The notes beneath the pieces were generated by a model. The model was given only the letters and a program-made list of their open reading frames with translations, had not been told where the DNA came from and ran no database searches. From Lachnospiraceae bacterium (GTDB taxonomy: Bacteria > Bacillota > Clostridia > Lachnospirales > Lachnospiraceae), in assembly GCA_014239155.1 (NCBI GenBank), contig JAAZZQ010000085.1, positions 186,001 to 250,000 on the forward strand: a DNA stretch of 64,000 nt. Direction: 5' to 3'. The stretch's first letter is position 1; every line of letters starts with the position of its first letter. The translations under genes were made by a program, and so were the position numbers. This document shows positions 26,492-36,800 of the stretch, piece by piece.

Positions 26492-27334
26492 ATGTTGGAA
26501 CTAGGAAAAGTGCAGTCATTAGTAATTGTAAAGGAACTGGAGTTTGGAGTGTACTTGGGAGAGGTGTTAAATGCCTCGATAGATGACAGAGTGTTGCTGC
26601 CAAAAAAACAAGTTCCGCAGGGAAGTAAAATTGGCGACTGCATAGAAGTATTTCTATATAAAGATTCTAAAGACAGAATCATTGCCACAACAAACAGACC
26701 GCTTCTGTGCGTGGGGGAAGTGGGAAAATTGAAAGTTTCTCAGGTGACAAAAATTGGTGCATTTCTCAATTGGGGGTTAGAAAAAGATGTTTTGCTGCCT
26801 TACAAAGAACAGACTTGCAAGGTTAAGGAGGGGGATGAAATTCTAGCAGCAATCTATATTGACAAGAGCAGCCGCCTTGCAGCAACAATGAAAGTATATC
26901 GTTATTTGCGGTCTGACAGCGACTATCAAAAGGAGGATATTGTACGTGGGACAGTCTATGAGATTCGAGATGAGTTTGGTGCTTTTGTTGCGGTTGATGA
27001 CCAATTTACAGCTTTGATTCCGCGCAATGAATTGTATGGGGAAATTAAGGTGGGAGACGTTGTGACAGCGCGCGTGTCAGCAGTGAAGGAAGACGGAAAG
27101 CTTGATTTGAGCGTGCGGGAGAAGGCATATCTTCAGATTGGCAAGGATGCAGAACGGATTATGAGGCTAATAGAAAATCACAATGGTAAGTTACCCTTTA
27201 CAGATAAGGCTGATCCGGAACGCATTCGGCAGGAGACTGGCATGAGCAAGAACGAATTTAAGCGGGCAGTGGGAAATCTGTTAAAAAGTGGAAAGATTGT
27301 GATTGCCTCGAATTCAATTTGTAAAACATTATAA
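26492..27334 (+). CDS. cvfB: CvfB-like S1 RNA-binding protein
   Basis: 280 residues of the CvfB/YitL family. Three S1-type OB folds (about 1-65, 70-135 with VGEVGKLKVSQVTKIGAFLNWGLEKDVLLPYKEQ, 145-210 with GTVYEIRDEFGAFVAVDD) and a C-terminal winged helix (GKLPFTDKADPERIRQETGMSKNEFKRAVGNLLKSGKI). It binds RNA in the cytoplasm and affects virulence gene expression in staphylococci. The target here is unknown. Ribosome site GGGAGGA before ATG 26492. Confidence 0.92.
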   Translation: MLELGKVQSLVIVKELEFGVYLGEVLNASIDDRVLLPKKQVPQGSKIGDCIEVFLYKDSKDRIIATTNRPLLCVGEVGKLKVSQVTKIGAFLNWGLEKDVLLPYKEQTCKVKEGDEILAAIYIDKSSRLAATMKVYRYLRSDSDYQKEDIVRGTVYEIRDEFGAFVAVDDQFTALIPRNELYGEIKVGDVVTARVSAVKEDGKLDLSVREKAYLQIGKDAERIMRLIENHNGKLPFTDKADPERIRQETGMSKNEFKRAVGNLLKSGKIVIASNSICKTL

Positions 27335-27485
27335 CAAGAAAAACGTCACAGTTCAGCTCAGGACTTTGCATTTACTGCAAATTATGACTTTATAAGTTAC
27401 GTGAAACAGCATAGTGATTGAAATGCATCAAGCCACGGGACATGACTTTGACACCACGAAGTGGTTTTGAAAGGCGAAACTGTTA

Positions 27486-27510
27486 CAGAAAAACAGCCCC
27501 GAAGGGCTGT
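27486..27510 (-). terminator. terminator of yjfB-like gene
   Basis: Read on the reverse strand: ACAGCCC-TTCG-GGGCTGT followed by TTTTCTG. It lies 21 bp after the stop codon of the reverse-strand gene, a textbook intrinsic terminator with a stable UUCG-type loop. Confidence 0.85.
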
Positions 27511-27530
27511 CTTAGGCAGCGTGTATTCCA

Positions 27531-27722
27531 TTACACACTAATGTCAATATTGGCACCAACTCCGGGATTGACAGAAAGTTCCATTGTGGAAGCATCAAGC
27601 AGTTCTGTCATAGAATTTGTGATCATTTCTGCTTGTTCCATTGATTTTGCCAACATAGCAGTGCCGACATCAGTCAACAGATTTGACTGCGCCATATGCA
27701 TTGAAAGTCCCGGTATATCCAT
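27531..27722 (-). CDS. YjfB-family putative motility protein
   Basis: 63 residues on the reverse strand. ATG at 27722 has GGAGGG six bases upstream. The frame opens at TTG 27728. It matches the YjfB family: MDIPGLSMHMAQSNLLTDVG at the start, LAKSMEQAEMITNSM in the middle and the conserved ending NPGVGANIDISV. These short proteins are found in flagellated Firmicutes and are assigned to motility without a defined role. With the chemoreceptor at 53 kb, it suggests a motile host. Confidence 0.88.
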   Translation of the reverse strand: MDIPGLSMHMAQSNLLTDVGTAMLAKSMEQAEMITNSMTELLDASTMELSVNPGVGANIDISV

Positions 27723-27795
27723 AAGCAACCCTCCATTCCTGCTTATCCAGTATAGTATTGCAGACTGGTTACTGTTCCCGGTTTAGAAGACCGCT

Positions 27796-27914
27796 CATAG
27801 TAACCATTCGGGGCAATATTTGAAGTTTTATTACACAAAAACCGCCCCTTACTTCTGAATTATGTTCTCACGGAATACGCAGTATATACGCATTCTTGCT
27901 CCGTGAAAAGTAAC
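27796..27914. repeat. dispersed intergenic element, copy B
   Basis: Begins CATAGTAACCATTCGGGG and ends GTGAAAAGTAAC. On the reverse strand it carries GTTACTTTTCA, GAATGCGTATATACTGCG, ATTCCGTGAGAACAT and ATTCAGAAGTAAGG, in the same order as copies A (1411) and C (60944). GGGGC and GCCCC form the inner stem. It lies in the promoter region between yjfB and the CdaR-type gene. Confidence 0.7.
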
Positions 27915-28187
27915 TCAAACTGCGATATTACGTAATATATTTCGGTAGAAAAAACGGAAAGCTTAAGATGTCGAAGTACCTTTTTCTATGGTGAAAATTT
28001 TTTGTGTATCTTGCATAAGCATCAAAAAAGGATTTTTTTTCATAAAATATTTCAAAATGCATAAAAAAGTTGTTGTTAGCTATAGATTTATTTGTATATA
28101 TATATTAAAATAATAACAGAATGCGATAAAAGGGATACGGCACATCAATTATTTTTTGTGGATAATGTATAAGAAGGAGAGTGGCAT

Positions 28188-29276
28188 ATGATTTCAAATC
28201 AGATTATGCAGAATACCATCGAGGGAATTAAGGCGATTGCAAGAGTGGAGCTTTTTGTGGCAGATATTGATGGTAAATTGGTGGCTTCCACCAAAACGAT
28301 AGGAGACAGCTTTGAAAATTCAGTTCTTGAATTTGTTAAGTCAGCCGCAGACAGTCAGGAGATCCAAGGATGCCAGTTCTTTAAAATTTATGATGACCAG
28401 CAACTCGAGTATATTTTAATTGCCAATGATGCGGGTGAAAATGCTTATATGGTAGGAAAGATGGCAGCATTTCAACTGCAGAACTTAATGGTGGCATACA
28501 AGGAGCGCTTTGATAAGGATAATTTTATCAAGAATCTGCTTTTGGATAATTTATTGTTGGTGGATATCTACAGCCGTTCCAAAAAGCTTCATATTCAGAC
28601 GGATGTGAAACGCGCAGTTTTAATTGTGGAATCTCAGAATGGGAAAGACGCGAATATTTTAGAAAAGGTTCGGGAGAATTTTGGACAGAATGGCAGGGAC
28701 TTTGTGACTGCGGTAGACGAGAACAATGTGATTGTTGTCAAGGAGATTGCGGACAATGAGACGAATCGTGATATTGACAAATATGCGCGCGCGATTGAGG
28801 ACAGCCTAGTGAAAGATGGCATTAAGGACGTGCATATTTCTTATGGGACGAATGTTAAGGAAATCAAAGAAGTCAGTCGTTCTTACAAGGAGGCGAAAAT
28901 GGCACTTGATGTAGGAAAGATTTTCTTTGCTGAGCGGGATATTATTGCATACAGTGAACTTGGGATTGGGCGGCTTATCTACCAGTTGCCGATTCCGCTC
29001 TGCAAGATGTTTATCAAGGAGATTTTTGGTGGAAAGAGTCCTGATGATTTTGATGATGAGACACTTACAACAATCAATAAGTTTTTTGAGAATTCTTTGA
29101 ATGTGTCTGAGACTTCACGGCAGCTTTTTATTCATCGAAATACACTTGTCTATCGGTTGGACAAGCTTCAGAAAAGTACAGGGCTTGATTTGCGCATTTT
29201 TGAGGATGCGATTACATTTAAGATTGCACTGATGGTAGTGCGATATATGAAATATATGGAATCTTTTGAGTATTAA
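28188..29276 (+). CDS. CdaR/PucR-type transcriptional regulator
   Basis: 362 residues. The N-terminal region (about 1-130) resembles the putative sugar-diacid recognition domain of CdaR (ELFVADIDGKLVASTK). The C-terminus carries the PucR/CdaR helix-turn-helix: LTTINKFFENSLNVSETSRQLFIHRNTLVYRLDKLQKSTGLDLR. These regulators often control sugar-acid or purine use, but the ligand cannot be told. AAGGAGAG before ATG 28188. It lies 42 bp before ftsE on the same strand and may be read into the division operon. Confidence 0.9.
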   Translation: MISNQIMQNTIEGIKAIARVELFVADIDGKLVASTKTIGDSFENSVLEFVKSAADSQEIQGCQFFKIYDDQQLEYILIANDAGENAYMVGKMAAFQLQNLMVAYKERFDKDNFIKNLLLDNLLLVDIYSRSKKLHIQTDVKRAVLIVESQNGKDANILEKVRENFGQNGRDFVTAVDENNVIVVKEIADNETNRDIDKYARAIEDSLVKDGIKDVHISYGTNVKEIKEVSRSYKEAKMALDVGKIFFAERDIIAYSELGIGRLIYQLPIPLCKMFIKEIFGGKSPDDFDDETLTTINKFFENSLNVSETSRQLFIHRNTLVYRLDKLQKSTGLDLRIFEDAITFKIALMVVRYMKYMESFEY

Positions 29277-29318
29277 GGGAAAATTTAAGGGATTGAACTA
29301 TAGGAGTGGAGTGAGAGA

Positions 29319-30056
29319 TTGAAAACGACAGGAACTAGAAAACGCTCGGGTTCTGGTAACAATGATAAGGCGATTGTGATGGAACATGTGAGTAAGGCGT
29401 ACACAGTGGGGATACCAGCATTAAACGACGTAAATGTGCATATAAATAAAGGAGAATTTGTGTTTATCGTGGGAGATAGCGGTTCAGGAAAATCGACGCT
29501 CATTAAACTGCTGCTCCGAGAACTTTTACCTACATCGGGAAAAATTATTGTAAATGGCACAGATGTGGTGCGGTTAAAGAGGCGCGCAATTCCTAAATTC
29601 CGAAGAAGTCTTGGCGTGGTGTTTCAGGATTTCCGCCTTTTAAAAGACAGGAATGTCTATGAAAACGTTGCTTTTGCGCAACGCATTATTCAGATGCCGA
29701 ATCGGGAAATTAGAAAGAATGTTCCATCAATCCTTTCCACGGTGGGACTTGCAGGTAAGTACAAAGCAAAACCAAAGCAGCTTTCTGGTGGAGAACAGCA
29801 GCGAGTGGCACTTGCAAGAGCACTTGTCAATAAACCGCAGATTTTGCTTGCGGATGAGCCAACAGGAAATTTGGACCCCAAAAATTCATGGGAGATTATG
29901 AGTCTGCTGGAAAAGATAAATAATAATGGAACTACAGTTCTGGTAGTCACACACAATCGTGAGATTGTAAACGCCATGCAGAAACGGGTTATTACAATGA
30001 AGAAAGGCATCATTGTCAGTGATGAGGAAAAAGGTGGCTACATCGATGAGGATTAA
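29319..30056 (+). CDS. ftsE: cell division ATP-binding protein FtsE
   Basis: 245 residues from TTG 29319 (GGAGTGAGAG upstream). An internal ATG at 29379 would give a protein of usual FtsE length, so the start is not certain. ABC ATPase motifs: Walker A GDSGSGKST, Q-loop VFQDFRLL, signature LSGGEQQRVALARAL, Walker B ILLADEPTGNLD and H-loop VTHN. DFRLLKDRNVYENVAFA is typical of FtsE. It pairs with FtsX to transmit division-site signals to peptidoglycan hydrolases. Overlaps ftsX by 11 nt. Confidence 0.93.
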   Translation: MKTTGTRKRSGSGNNDKAIVMEHVSKAYTVGIPALNDVNVHINKGEFVFIVGDSGSGKSTLIKLLLRELLPTSGKIIVNGTDVVRLKRRAIPKFRRSLGVVFQDFRLLKDRNVYENVAFAQRIIQMPNREIRKNVPSILSTVGLAGKYKAKPKQLSGGEQQRVALARALVNKPQILLADEPTGNLDPKNSWEIMSLLEKINNNGTTVLVVTHNREIVNAMQKRVITMKKGIIVSDEEKGGYIDED

Positions 30057-30942
30057 TACATTATTTTACTGTATATGGCAGGGAATACGCAATATCTTTA
30101 AAAATAAGTGGTTTACACTGGCATCTGTGGCAACAATTTCGGCGTGTTTGTTTTTGTTTGGTCTTTTCTATGCGATTTTAACGAATTTTGAGCATATGGT
30201 AAAGAATGCAGAGCAGGGATTATGTGTCAGTGCTTTGCTTGAGGAGGGACTAAGCGAGGAGCGCGTCGCGGAAATTCGTGGAATGATTATGCGCAGAACA
30301 GAAGTCAGCGATGTGGAATATGTGTCTGCGGAGGAGACTTGGGCGCAGTTCGTGGAGGAGAATCAGTTGGGAGATGTCAGCTTCTATACAGAAAATCCGC
30401 TTGAGGACTGTGCGCACTTTGATATTTTTCTGAGTGATGTTTCCATGCAGCCAGCACTGGTAAGCTATCTGGAATCGGTTGAGGGGATTCGTAAAATCAA
30501 TCAATCATTTTTGACAGCGCAGGCACTCACAGGCGTCAATGCAATTATTGGTTATGTGTCATTGGGAATTATCCTTATTTTGTTTTTAGTATCTATCTTT
30601 TTGATTAGCAACACGGTATCTATTGGCATTTCTGTCAGAAAAGAAGAGATTCAGATTATGAAGTATATTGGTGCGACAGATTTTTTTACAAGGGCGCCGT
30701 TTGTGATTGAGGGTATGGTGATTGGGGTGATTGGTTCCTTCTTGCCACTGATTGCAGTGTACTTTATCTATAATGAAGCGATGATGTATGTGGTAAAGCG
30801 TTTTCCGTCACTGTCACAACTTTTGGCATTTCTGCCAGTGGAGACAGTATTTACGAACCTTGTGCCAGTGTGTATTGCGTTAGGTGTTGGTATTGGTTTT
30901 ATAGGAAGTTTTACGACAGTGAGAAAGCATCTGAGTGTATAG
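30046..30942 (+). CDS. ftsX: cell division protein FtsX
   Basis: 298 residues from ATG 30046, inside the end of ftsE, which implies translational coupling. The N-terminal cytoplasmic stretch INTLFYCIWQGIRNIFKNKW and four membrane helices are as in FtsX, with a large outer loop (about 50-165) between helices 1 and 2. The conserved segment VRKEEIQIMKYIGATDFFTRAPFVIEGMVIG lies between helices 2 and 3. FtsX forms the membrane half of FtsEX and activates wall hydrolases, here most likely the M23 protein encoded next. Confidence 0.93.
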   Translation: MRINTLFYCIWQGIRNIFKNKWFTLASVATISACLFLFGLFYAILTNFEHMVKNAEQGLCVSALLEEGLSEERVAEIRGMIMRRTEVSDVEYVSAEETWAQFVEENQLGDVSFYTENPLEDCAHFDIFLSDVSMQPALVSYLESVEGIRKINQSFLTAQALTGVNAIIGYVSLGIILILFLVSIFLISNTVSIGISVRKEEIQIMKYIGATDFFTRAPFVIEGMVIGVIGSFLPLIAVYFIYNEAMMYVVKRFPSLSQLLAFLPVETVFTNLVPVCIALGVGIGFIGSFTTVRKHLSV

Positions 30943-30964
30943 GAATTTAGAAAGGGCAGTTTTT

Positions 30965-32245
30965 ATGCGGAAATATACATCGTGCAATCTCTGTATCAAT
31001 GCAGGCTGTATGACCAATCGTATCGTAAAAAAAACAGCAGTTTTTATGGTGGTGACTATCTTTGTGACTGCTATATTTATGAATACACGTTTATTTATCA
31101 GTCGGGCAGACAATGTATCCGATTTAAAAAAGAGCATTGAGCAGAAACAGCAGGAAATTAAGAATACACAAAATGAGAAGAAGCAGTTACAGTCGGGAAT
31201 GACAGATGTCAAGTCGATGATAGAAGCGCTAGAACAGTCCAAGAAAGATCTGGCGTCGTATGTGACACAGCTCGATCAGAATCTTGGAGAGGTACAGACT
31301 AGAATTTCGGAGATTAAGGAGATGATTACGCAGAAAGAGGCAGAAATCACGCAGACGAAGGCTGAACTTGACGAAGCGATTGTAAAAGAGGAAACGCAGT
31401 ATCAAAATATGAAGATACGTATTAAGAACATGTATGAACGCGGTGATAATTTTTATTTTGAGGCGATTTTAAATGCGCGTTCTTTTGGAGATATGCTTAA
31501 CCGTGTGGATTATGTCGAAAAAATAACAGAATCTGACAAACGTATGTTTGATGAGTTCCGCGCAACAAGGCAGTATGTGGAGGTTTGCAAGGCACAACTT
31601 GAATCGGAACAGGAGCTTTTGGAAGAGGCAAAGAAGAACGTTGAGTCGGAAGAGGCATCTCTAAAGAGTCTGATTACACAAAAGCAGGCGGATATTAAGG
31701 CATATGAAGCCGATATTAATAATCGCGAGCAGATGTTGAGAGAGTACGAGGCTGAGATTGCAGCGCGCGATGCAGAAATTAAGGAACTTGAAGAGATTTC
31801 TAAAGCGCTTCAAAAACAGTTAGAACAGGAAAATAGGAAAAAGACTTATGATGGTGGAATGTTTACATGGCCTGCGCCATCGTATACACGGATATCAGAT
31901 GATTATGGTATGCGTATGCATCCGACATTGAAGGTTGAAAAGTTCCACAATGGTCTTGATATGGCGGCACCGGGGGGGTCTCCAATACTTGCGGCGTATG
32001 ATGGTACAGTTGTGGCGGCGGCTTACAGTAGCAGTATGGGAAATTATATTATGTTGTATCATGGCGATAACTTGTATACAATCTATATGCATGCGTCAAA
32101 ATTATATGTCTCAAATGGAGCAGAAGTCAAAAAGGGGCAGAAGATTGCCGCAGTTGGCACTACAGGGAGATCAACAGGAAATCATCTGCACTTTGGTGTG
32201 CGGTTAAATGGAAATTATGTAAGTCCATGGAAGTATTTGAAGTAA
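30965..32245 (+). CDS. FtsEX-linked coiled-coil M23 peptidase (EnvC/PcsB-like)
   Basis: 426 residues. ATG 30965 has AAAGGG upstream. The frame opens inside ftsX at 30935. A signal/anchor helix (about 20-42) precedes a long coiled coil (about 50-285; DLKKSIEQKQQEIKNTQNEK onward, interrupted by the helical tip around YERGDNFYFEAILNARSFGDMLNRVDYVEKI). The M23 domain follows (about 295-420) with the Zn ligands FHNGLDMAA (His and Asp) and HLHFG. The coiled coil docks to FtsX in the EnvC/PcsB/RipC group, and the peptidase opens septal peptidoglycan. Confidence 0.93.
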   Translation: MRKYTSCNLCINAGCMTNRIVKKTAVFMVVTIFVTAIFMNTRLFISRADNVSDLKKSIEQKQQEIKNTQNEKKQLQSGMTDVKSMIEALEQSKKDLASYVTQLDQNLGEVQTRISEIKEMITQKEAEITQTKAELDEAIVKEETQYQNMKIRIKNMYERGDNFYFEAILNARSFGDMLNRVDYVEKITESDKRMFDEFRATRQYVEVCKAQLESEQELLEEAKKNVESEEASLKSLITQKQADIKAYEADINNREQMLREYEAEIAARDAEIKELEEISKALQKQLEQENRKKTYDGGMFTWPAPSYTRISDDYGMRMHPTLKVEKFHNGLDMAAPGGSPILAAYDGTVVAAAYSSSMGNYIMLYHGDNLYTIYMHASKLYVSNGAEVKKGQKIAAVGTTGRSTGNHLHFGVRLNGNYVSPWKYLK

Positions 32246-32271
32246 GGAACTAAAAATAGAAAGGCATTGGA

Positions 32272-33588
32272 ATGCAGAATCAATATTCAAATGGCAGTAA
32301 TGGGACAAATAATAGTCAACAAAATTGTCCTATTAACAATAATATGATAAATAGTCCTACCAATAGAGAAGTAAAGCATCAGAAGAGTACAAAACATTAT
32401 ATTCTTGGCATTGTAACAGGCCTATTAGCAGCTTTTGCAGTCACGCTTGTCGTGACGGGAGCAGTGCGTATTTACCGGGCAATCTTGCCGGGCAGCAGAG
32501 GAAATGCAGCAGGTAGGGTTGAAAGTATCACAAATGGAAGTGTGGAGAGAAAGCTTGGTGTTCTGGAAGATACAATTAAAAAGTATTTCTGGAAAGATGT
32601 GGAGGAGGAAAAGCTGGAAGATGGGCTATATAAAGGATTGCTTAGTTCGCTGGAGGATCCCTACAGTGTCTACTATACTAATGAGGAGCTCATCGCATTA
32701 CAGCAGCAGACAGAAGGAATTTACTATGGTATTGGCGCTTACATTCAAGACGGAGAGACGGGGTATGTCCAGATTAGTGGTGTGATTAAGAATACACCTG
32801 CGGAGGAAAGTGGTCTGATGCAGGGGGATTATATCTATAAAGTCAATGATGAAGATATGCAGGGCAAGGACAAATCCTATGTGGTAAGTAAGATTAAGGG
32901 AGAAGAACACACCTATGTTACCTTGACCATAATTAGAGAGAATGCGCCAGAACCATTAGAAATTGATGTGGAGCGCCGAAAGATTGAAAGTCCTACTGTT
33001 GAGTATGAAATGTTTGAAAATAAAATGGCTTATATACAAATTACAGAGTTTGACCTTGTGACAACAAAACAGTTTGAGACTGCCTATAATCAAGCTAAGA
33101 CGGATGGAATGAAAGGGCTAATTATTGATTTACGCAGCAATCCTGGCGGAAATCTTTCGACAGTCTGTGATATTGCCCGCATGATTCTTCCAAAGGGCAT
33201 GATTGTTTATACAGAGGATAAATATGGAGAGCGCGAAGAATATACCTGTAAGGGAGATAACAAAATTACAGTTCCGCTCGTTGTGCTTACAAACGGTTAC
33301 AGTGCAAGTGCATCAGAGATTTTAGCAGGTGCAGTGAAAGACTACAAGATTGGAACGCTTGTAGGAACCACAACGTTTGGCAAAGGAATTGTGCAGAAGG
33401 TAATTAATCTGTCAGATGGTTCTGCAGTAAAGCTTACAGTGAGCAGTTATTTTACTCCCAATGGAAATAATATTCATGGGATTGGAATTGCGCCAGATGT
33501 GGAAGTTCCGTTTGATGCAGAACAATATAAGAATGGGACAGATAACCAACTAGAGAAAGCAAAAGAAATATTGGCAGGGATGATGTGA
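32272..33588 (+). CDS. ctpA: C-terminal processing peptidase (S41)
   Basis: 438 residues. Asn-rich cytoplasmic start, one membrane helix (about 43-68), helical N-terminal region, PDZ domain (about 150-235, GYVQISGVIKNTPAEESGLMQGDYI), then the S41 protease core. The catalytic Ser is in NGYSASASEILAGAVKD and the Lys in TTFGKGIVQ. GIGIAPDVEV ends the fold. CtpA-type proteases degrade or trim extracytoplasmic proteins and in several bacteria control wall hydrolases. Its place after ftsEX and the M23 gene, 26 bp apart, fits that. Terminator at 33601. Confidence 0.93.
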   Translation: MQNQYSNGSNGTNNSQQNCPINNNMINSPTNREVKHQKSTKHYILGIVTGLLAAFAVTLVVTGAVRIYRAILPGSRGNAAGRVESITNGSVERKLGVLEDTIKKYFWKDVEEEKLEDGLYKGLLSSLEDPYSVYYTNEELIALQQQTEGIYYGIGAYIQDGETGYVQISGVIKNTPAEESGLMQGDYIYKVNDEDMQGKDKSYVVSKIKGEEHTYVTLTIIRENAPEPLEIDVERRKIESPTVEYEMFENKMAYIQITEFDLVTTKQFETAYNQAKTDGMKGLIIDLRSNPGGNLSTVCDIARMILPKGMIVYTEDKYGEREEYTCKGDNKITVPLVVLTNGYSASASEILAGAVKDYKIGTLVGTTTFGKGIVQKVINLSDGSAVKLTVSSYFTPNGNNIHGIGIAPDVEVPFDAEQYKNGTDNQLEKAKEILAGMM

Positions 33589-33600
33589 GAATATATTTTT

Positions 33601-33630
33601 AAAAATAGCAGCGTAAAAGCTGCTATTTTT
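33601..33630 (+). terminator. terminator after ctpA
   Basis: AAAAATAGCAGC and GCTGCTATTTTT, 12 bp perfect, loop GTAAAA, twelve bases after the stop codon. Confidence 0.85.
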
Positions 33631-33720
33631 ATGCGCAGACCCGTGCAGAGCAGATAAGCCACTAAAGTGGTGTACAGGTCGCGCGGCGAGTAGGGAAGAT
33701 AAGACTTCCCTATTCGATTA
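33631..33720 (+). repeat. hairpin plus GCGAGTAGGGAA element, copy 2
   Basis: Directly after the ctpA terminator: ATGCGCAGACC, inner hairpin GCCACTaaAGTGGT, closing GGTC, then GCGCGGCGAGTAGGGAAG. The last part also forms TAGGGAAG-ataaga-CTTCCCTA (33691-33712). Same order as 13461-13527. The arm sequences differ but pairing is kept, which suggests a structured RNA or DNA element. Confidence 0.65.
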
Positions 33721-33738
33721 CACATAGGTATCCAAAGG

Positions 33739-33778
33739 AATATGCCGCAAAGCCCTTATAAGAGCTTTGCGGCATATT
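33739..33778 (-). terminator. hairpin ending the surface protein gene
   Basis: A perfect 15-bp inverted repeat (AATATGCCGCAAAGC, arms 33739-33753 and 33764-33778), 36 bp beyond the stop codon of the reverse-strand gene. It probably serves both converging transcripts. Confidence 0.75.
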
Positions 33779-33813
33779 AGTAAAATCTCATTTAACTTGG
33801 TTGATGAAATGGA

Positions 33814-36800
33814 TTAGCGTGGTTGTTTTCTCACATCATCAACGTTTAGCGTACAGAAAACAGGTTCACTTCTGTTGGTGTAATACCAAAGTATCTTTCC
33901 ATTGTCTACAATCGGTTTGCAGTCAGAAAGTGCACCTTCAAAGGTATAAATGCCGGAAACGGCCTCACCTGCTGCATTGAGAAGAACACTCTTTAGACTG
34001 GATACAGTTTGCTCTTTGCCATTCTCTCCCATAATCTTTTTGGATTCCATCCAGATCAGCACTGTTTCATTACTGTTTACTTTTACTAAATGAGGCGTGG
34101 ATACAGATGTTTTATCTTCGGCTGTATAGTTTGTAATCCAGTGTAATTTTACTGCAGCATTTGTAAAATTATCTTGGGGTGTGCTACTTACGAAAATGTT
34201 TTTTACACCATTTCTATTCCACGGTTTTGCATCTTGATCAATGGAATTTCCAGCCACCAAATAATGGGTGGTTGTTGCTTCCAGACCACCTACAGAAGCT
34301 CCTGTCCACGGATTGTTACCACCTGTTGCGCCTTCTAGTCTTAGTGCAGTTACAGATTGAGATGATTGTGCTGATGTAAAATAGGTATTTCTATTTCCTG
34401 CCTTGCTATGCCTTGATAGCAGGACGCAACGCGGGTAAGCATCTCCATGATCCGCAGTGATTAAATAAGGGTCTGATAAAGTGATATATTGATTTAGGGA
34501 ATGACTTGCTATTGCAGGACCTCCAAGTGTATAAAACTGGTTGATAAATTCCATATTGGAAATATCAATGCTAAATGCCATATTTGCCTGATGTTCGCTA
34601 TACATCTTATGACCTGTACGCACATATAATATACCTTCATGATCTAACATGCGGACACTACTAAATGAAAATGGCTCATATGTATTAATACCAAACAGTC
34701 TGGCATCGTCTAACCTGTTCCAGTTTTTATCATATTTTACAAAACGAATCACTTCGACATTATCATTTTTGTTCGGATTTGATTGTCCGAAAACAAGGAA
34801 ATAGTAGTCTTTTGTTGCGTAAAAACCACCAAATCTCGGCAATTCTGACTTTATCAATTTCTGTGAACGGAATTGATAATCTGCTGTATAGGTTTCGACA
34901 TAAACTCCTTTACCACTAACAAATTCAACACGCGTTAAAGTACCATCATCATTCTGAAGCAAGGTAGAATTTACTTCAAGACCTTTTTCTTTGAAGTCCG
35001 AATAATTATGTCTATTTATATTGCTTGAAATAGCGGGGGTGTTGTTTGGTTCTTCAGGCGGCATATCTATTTTTAAAGTTTTTGTTACTTTTCCATCAAA
35101 ATCAGCAAGTCCCTTTATGGTAACTTTGACTTTTTTACCCTTTTCTTCATAGTTTTCGATATGATAGTCAGCGTATTCTTGTAATTCTTTTTTGTTATAT
35201 TTTAGTACAACTTTGCTTGGGACTTTATCTGTTGCCTTTGTTACACTTACAGAAGCTTTTTTAATATGCTGTGGTTTAATTTCAAATGTAATATTTGTGC
35301 TTCCTGTACAGTTATTACCAATCCCTTTGATTGTGATTCTGCCTGTACCTGAGTGAAGATTATTTGAATAAGCAACTGTATAGTCTTTGTTCAAAGTTAG
35401 TTTTTTGTTACGTATTGTTTTTATTGTTAGAGCGGGCTTTTGTTCTTTTCCGTTGTAGGTTTTGGGAGATATGTTGGTTATATCCACGTACTTTGGCGTA
35501 CTATCTGTGGCTATCCTTTTATTGACATCTACCTTGTTAATCGTAAATGTACCTACAAACTTTCCTTTATATTGACCCTTTCCTGTGATAATCATCACTG
35601 CTGTTCCAACATTTATATTATTCTGATACTGCACTTTATAATCTTTGTTATTTTGCAGGTCTGTATCACCCATTTTAACTTTAACATTTCGTGTAATGGC
35701 TTTCCCAGTATATGTCGTATCTCCGGTAATCTCCAATTTGGCATTATTAATATAGTATTCTTTCTCAACATCATATACAGTGAGACTTATAGTAACAGAT
35801 CCCTCATAGTTTGTGTTCGGCTTTGCTTCTAATGTTAACTTTACTTTCTTAGGATCTTCTCGATCATAACTAGCGAGAAACAAATTATTACCTAACCTTA
35901 CAGAACCATCATAAATAACAATTGATGGAGTGCCGTTGTTGAGTATGCTGCCTGTGATAACTTTTAGTTTCTTGATGCTTTTACGAGTGATTGTAAAGTT
36001 TTTTGTTATACTTCCCGTATATTCTCCAATTCCTGTAATTGTTACAGAAGGTTGCGTTTTATCGGTATTAGCATTCGTATTATTTTTGTATGTTAGTGTA
36101 TAGTCTCTGCCTTTTTTGAGTGTAACTCGTTTCTGGCCGTCGAGTATGGAAACAGTTACATTTGGCTCGTAGGGTTTACCATTATAAACGTTCGATTTAA
36201 TATCTTTAATGTTGGTATCTGTTAAATCAGCAGTTAAATCTATTGGCGGGTCTATTGTAAAGTTTTTTGTTATACTTCCCGTATATTCTCCAGTTCCTGA
36301 AATCGTTACAGAAGCTGTATTTTCGCCTGGCTGAATATTGTTTTGATACTTGAGTGTATAATCTCTGTCTTTTTTGAGTGTAACTCGTTTCTTACCGTTC
36401 GATATGGAAACAGTTACACTGGGTTCATAAGGTTTACCATTATACCGCCTTGATTTAATCTCTTCAGGGTTAACTTTGGTCTCTGTTAAAGTATCAGTTA
36501 AATCTATTGGTGGATCTATTGTAAAGGGAAAAGCTTTACTTCCCTTATATTTATCCTTTCCTGTAATGATTACAGAAGCATTACCAGGATTTATATTATT
36601 TTTGTATGTAAGTGTATAGTCTCTGTCTTTTTTGAGTGTAATTCGTTTCTTGCCGTTCGATATGGAAACAGTTACACTGGGTTCATAAGGTTTACCATTA
36701 TACCGTCTTGATTTAATTTCTTTAGGGCTAATTTGGGTAGCTGTCGATGTAGCACCTAAATCTATACGGGTATCTTGTGCTTTTGTTTCTTGTGAAGCAC

